From assembly GCF_000426065.1 (NCBI RefSeq), contig NZ_AUEQ01000007.1, forward strand, positions 186,001 through 250,000: a DNA stretch of 64,000 nt, given 5' to 3'. Under the pieces are notes generated by a model that was given only the letters and a program-made list of their open reading frames with translations, was not told where the DNA came from and ran no database searches. Shown here one piece after another: positions 61,349 through 64,000 of this stretch; position 1 is the first letter of the stretch; the number at the start of each line of letters is the position of its first letter. The position numbers and the translations under genes are program-made. The stretch is from Mycobacterium sp. URHD0025 (GTDB lineage Bacteria > Actinomycetota > Actinomycetes > Mycobacteriales > Mycobacteriaceae).

Positions 61349-62833
61349 TCACGGGGTGTGTTGCCCCGTGAACGCGTAGTCGTCCAGCGGGAAGCGGCGA
61401 CTGCGCCAGTACGCCTCGAGGGTGGTCGCCGGCCGCAGTGGCACGTCTCCGTTGCGGTCGAAGTAGTAGCTGTTGGCCAGGCTGCAGCTGTCCTGCCAGA
61501 AGATCTGGCGGTGCCGCTTGCGCATCATCTCGGCGAAGTACCGGTCGTTGGCCTCCTGGCGCACCTCGACGCGACGGGCCTCACGGCGGTCGGCCTGCGC
61601 GAGACACCGCACCAGATGGCGGGTTTGAGCCTCGATCAACGCGAAGTACGACGATCCGACGTAGCCGTACGGGCCCATCACGGAGAAGAAGTTGGGGAAA
61701 CCCGGAACGCTGACACCTTCGTAGGCCTGCATCCGGTGCTGTTTCCAGAACTCGCTCAGCGACTGCCCGCCGGAGCCCACGATGTCGAAGGTCAGCGCGT
61801 CGACATCCATCACCTTGAAGCCGGTGGCCAGGATGAGCACGTCGACGTCGTGGCTCTCACCGTCAGTGGTAGCGACTCCGGAACCGGTGATCTTGTCGAT
61901 GGGTTCGGTGACCAGCCTGACGTTGTCCCGGTTGAATGTGGCCAAATAGCTGTTGTGGAAGCCGGGTCGCTTGCATCCCACCGCGTAGCGCGGTGTGAGC
62001 TTGTCGCGTACCTCAGGATCGCGCACCTGCTGCCGTAGATAAGCCCGGCCGGCCGCACCGGCGCGCTTGGCGAACGGGTTGACGGTGAAGTACTGCGCGG
62101 CCAGCGGGAAGGTGAACTCCACGTAGGCCTGGCTGATCAGGCGGTGCACCGTCCGCCCGCCGGGCAGTCGCATCAGCCGGCGGGCGATCGGCGGGATCGG
62201 TACATCGAACTTCGGGAAGCACCAGATCGGGGTGCGCTGAAACACGGTGAGCTGCTTGACCTTCGGGGCGATCTCCGGGATCACCTGGACTGCTGAGGCG
62301 CCGGTGCCGATGATCGCGACGCGCTTGCCGGTCAAATCCACGGTGTGGTCCCAGCGGGCGGTGTGCAGGGTGATGCCGGCGAAGGAGTCCACGCCGTCGA
62401 TATCGGGCAACTTCGGGATGGTGAGTACCCCGCTGGCGTTGACCAGGAACCGCGCCGTCAGTGCATCCCCGGAATCGAGGTCGAGCCGCCACAGGTTCTC
62501 GGTGTCATCGAACACCGCACGGGCGACGGTGGTGTTGAACCGGATCCGGGTCCGCAAACCGTACTTGTCGACGCAGCTGTCGGCGTAGGTGCGCAGCTCT
62601 TCTCCGGGCGCGTAGGTGCGTGACCAGCGCCGCGACTGCTCGAACGAGTACTGATAGGAGAACGACGGAATGTCCACGGCCACACCGGGATAGGTATTCC
62701 AGAACCAAGTCCCGCCGGCCCCGTCGCCGGCCTCCAAGATCAGATAGTCACGCAGGCCGGCTTTGTCCATGGCAATGGCGGTGCCGATGCCGGAGAACCC
62801 GGCGCCGACGATGAGAGTATGAAAGTCGGGCAT
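61349..62833 (-). CDS. Baeyer-Villiger-type flavin monooxygenase (Rv1393c-like)
   Basis: 494 residues. FAD motif TLIVGAGFSGIGTAIAMDKA and GGTWFWNTYPGVAVDIPSFS; BVMO fingerprint FAGITLHTARWDH (F-x-G-x-x-x-H-x-x-x-W); NADPH motif RVAIIGTGASAVQVIPEIAP; late motif VDVLILATGFK. Same position as Rv1393c beyond metK. Such enzymes insert oxygen into ketones or oxidise heteroatoms; the natural substrate is unknown. It is convergent with metK and shares its hairpin. The last ~60 residues contain RKRHRQIFWQDSCSLANSYY. Confidence 0.9.
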   Translation of the reverse strand: MPDFHTLIVGAGFSGIGTAIAMDKAGLRDYLILEAGDGAGGTWFWNTYPGVAVDIPSFSYQYSFEQSRRWSRTYAPGEELRTYADSCVDKYGLRTRIRFNTTVARAVFDDTENLWRLDLDSGDALTARFLVNASGVLTIPKLPDIDGVDSFAGITLHTARWDHTVDLTGKRVAIIGTGASAVQVIPEIAPKVKQLTVFQRTPIWCFPKFDVPIPPIARRLMRLPGGRTVHRLISQAYVEFTFPLAAQYFTVNPFAKRAGAAGRAYLRQQVRDPEVRDKLTPRYAVGCKRPGFHNSYLATFNRDNVRLVTEPIDKITGSGVATTDGESHDVDVLILATGFKVMDVDALTFDIVGSGGQSLSEFWKQHRMQAYEGVSVPGFPNFFSVMGPYGYVGSSYFALIEAQTRHLVRCLAQADRREARRVEVRQEANDRYFAEMMRKRHRQIFWQDSCSLANSYYFDRNGDVPLRPATTLEAYWRSRRFPLDDYAFTGQHTP

Positions 62834-62957
62834 CAGACCACCTCTCGGCTGCGTCCGATCGCATGGACGACGTGATCGGTCGTGAGACCAACGTAACTCG
62901 CAGTTGCCCTGACTGGCTAGAACGGGCGCCGGTCACGGGGCTGACCGGACAGTGAGC

Positions 62958-63617
62958 TCACCGTGAGGTGGCGTGGTTGATGTCGGTGATGAGCAGAGGA
63001 TTGGTCTCGGCCATATTTTTGAGCATTCGCAGTGTGCCTGCCGCGCCGTTGTCCAGCGATTGTGCGGCAGCGACGGTCTCGGCGGTGACGCCGACAAGTT
63101 GAACGAAGCGCAGGCGGCCGAATCCGGTGTCGACCTGCATGAGCTGGGGATCTTCGCCGAACATGATTGCGATCAGGTCGGTTTGGGGCTCGCCGAGTGT
63201 GATGGGGCCGCCGACTTTGATGCGGTGACCGACGTCCAGCGCGGCGCTGCCGCTGAAGACCAGATCGCCGAGCCGCTGCAGCAGGAGCACAGACCACGTC
63301 GGAACTTGGGCGGCCAGTGGTTGTGTGAGGTCGATGTCGGCGGCAACGCGAAAGGTCCATTCGAAGTCTGTCCAGATGTCGTCGTCATCATCTGGGCTCG
63401 GGGCTGATTCGAACACGTTGGAGAATCCGTATGTGACGAGGTGCCAGTGCGGCTGCGGGGCCGTGGCGTTCGGGTAGGCGGTGATTCCCCAAATTCCCTG
63501 GCCGGGGAGGCGCGCATCGGTGCGTCCGAAATGCGGTGCGATGTCGCCAAGTCCTGGATACAGCCGTGCGAATGCGGTGTCGATTGCATCCCAGCCCGGC
63601 GCCGGATCCATGGACAT
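62958..63617 (-). CDS. Suppressor of fused (SUFU) domain protein
   Basis: 219 residues. SUFU signatures: GWDAIDTAFARLYPGLGDIA, APHFGRTDARLPGQGIWGIT, PHWHLVTYGFSNVFESAPSP, FEWTFRVAADIDL and WSVLLLQRLGDLVFSGSAAL, then VGGPITLGEPQTDLIAIMFG. Bacterial SUFU proteins are often linked to contact-dependent toxin/immunity systems, where they act as immunity proteins, but no toxin gene is visible in this window. The start is uncertain: ATG 63617 (chosen from a -10 box), 63611 or 63647. Confidence 0.8.
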   Translation of the reverse strand: MSMDPAPGWDAIDTAFARLYPGLGDIAPHFGRTDARLPGQGIWGITAYPNATAPQPHWHLVTYGFSNVFESAPSPDDDDDIWTDFEWTFRVAADIDLTQPLAAQVPTWSVLLLQRLGDLVFSGSAALDVGHRIKVGGPITLGEPQTDLIAIMFGEDPQLMQVDTGFGRLRFVQLVGVTAETVAAAQSLDNGAAGTLRMLKNMAETNPLLITDINHATSR

Positions 63618-63625
63618 GAATTCGA

Positions 63626-63631
63626 ATGATA
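63626..63631 (-). promoter_or_regulatory. -10 box of the SUFU-domain gene (near-leaderless)
   Basis: TATCAT on the minus strand with 8 nt to the ATG at 63617. This supports that start over the ATG at 63647. Confidence 0.4.
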
Positions 63632-63793
63632 TCGCCAGAGTCAGCATGTTATGGGTTGTGACACCGCGGATTCGAAGGCCGATGTCATTGAGGCCAGACG
63701 CTGACGGTGGTCAAGTCGTCCGATTGAACGGCGCGGGACGGCATACCGTTTCACACTGGACGGGGTCCTGCGGCGAATAGGGGTACGACCACG

Positions 63794-64000
63794 ATGAGAT
63801 CCGATGATGTTCCGGCGCTCAGCCGCCGGAGAGCGTTGCTCGGCTTGGCTGCGGTCGGCGGCGTCGCCGCCGTCGGTGTCGGCGGACTCGCCGAGGCTGC
63901 GGGATGGGTGCGGCCCGACGCGTTGACTCCGGCCGACTTCGCTGACCGCTTCGAGCAGATCGCCGGCCGGCACGACGGGTTTCGGCGTAACCATGCCAAG
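63794..64000 (+). CDS. Tat-exported catalase-family peroxidase (3' partial)
   Basis: The first 69 codons are visible and run off the window. A twin-arginine signal (LSRRRALLGLAAVGGVAAVG, then VGGLAEAAG) is followed by LTPADFADRFEQIAGRHDGF and RRNHAK. The segment GFRRNHAK is the catalase/SrpA-type active-site start, with the distal haem His in R-x-NHAKG. This points to the shorter, exported catalase-related peroxidases rather than cytosolic KatE. The ATG at 63794 has GGGGTACGACCACG upstream, only a weak ribosome site. It is divergent from the SUFU gene. The full length and haem ligand Tyr are outside the window. Confidence 0.75.
   Translation, partial: MRSDDVPALSRRRALLGLAAVGGVAAVGVGGLAEAAGWVRPDALTPADFADRFEQIAGRHDGFRRNHAK

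Noticed and set aside
63641..63994. 117-residue minus-strand open frame at the window end
   Set aside because: Antisense to the catalase-family gene with its clear Tat signal and GFRRNHAK motif.

Overview
The window is GC-rich (roughly two thirds G+C), gene-dense DNA from a mycobacterium, most likely a rapidly growing Mycolicibacterium. Evidence: gene order alaS-ruvX-mltG-aroE ... aroC-aroK-aroB ... pepQ-efp-nusB matches the Rv2569c-Rv2533c block of M. tuberculosis, and pyrR-pyrB-pyrC-(Rv1382-like)-carA-carB-pyrF-mihF-gmk-rpoZ-coaBC-metK matches Rv1379-Rv1393c. mihF is actinobacterial, many genes start with GTG, and many start codons sit 6-8 nt after a TANNNT -10 box (leaderless promoters). 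PE15/PPE20, which lie between pyrF and mihF in M. tuberculosis, are absent. No gene is visibly frameshifted, and there are no rRNA or tRNA genes, insertion sequences or CRISPR arrays.

Layout. 1-4.1 kb: a putative peptide-ligation cluster (circularly permuted ATP-grasp/alpha-E protein, transglutaminase-like protease, zinc-ribbon metallopeptidase). 4.1-5.8 kb: a TetR gene divergent from an azoreductase/SMR-pump pair, with two operator copies between them. 5.8-11.2 kb: ASCH-like protein, DUF3097, RarA, an ArsR/SRPBCC pair, a GlsB-type membrane protein, a duplicated ABM-fold protein (Rv2557/Rv2558-like) with a structured leader, and YjbQ. 11.3-25.3 kb: housekeeping genes for tRNA charging, resolvase, cell wall, the shikimate pathway, peptidase, EF-P and NusB.

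25.3-47.3 kb is an accessory stretch between nusB and pyrR. It holds two adjacent, translationally coupled sulfonate/nitrate-type ABC importers. The first is coupled to an acyl-CoA-dehydrogenase-like flavoprotein. The second is the most interesting system here: GntR regulator, AprB-like 2x[4Fe-4S] ferredoxin, substrate-binding lipoprotein with a NosL-like C-terminal domain, permease, ATPase, and an AprA/fumarate-reductase-like flavoprotein fused to HEAT repeats. I infer uptake plus redox processing of an unidentified, possibly sulfur-containing, compound. Then follow a DinB-like protein, a large LuxR-type regulator, an FAD monooxygenase, a beta-lactamase-fold hydrolase, and an alcohol dehydrogenase/aldehyde dehydrogenase/MFS group.

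47.3-61.3 kb is the pyrimidine operon behind a PyrR-type leader hairpin, then mihF, gmk, rpoZ, coaBC and metK, closed by a perfect 22-bp-arm hairpin. 61.3-64 kb carries a Baeyer-Villiger-type monooxygenase, a SUFU-domain protein, and the first 69 codons of a Tat-exported catalase-family protein cut by the window end.
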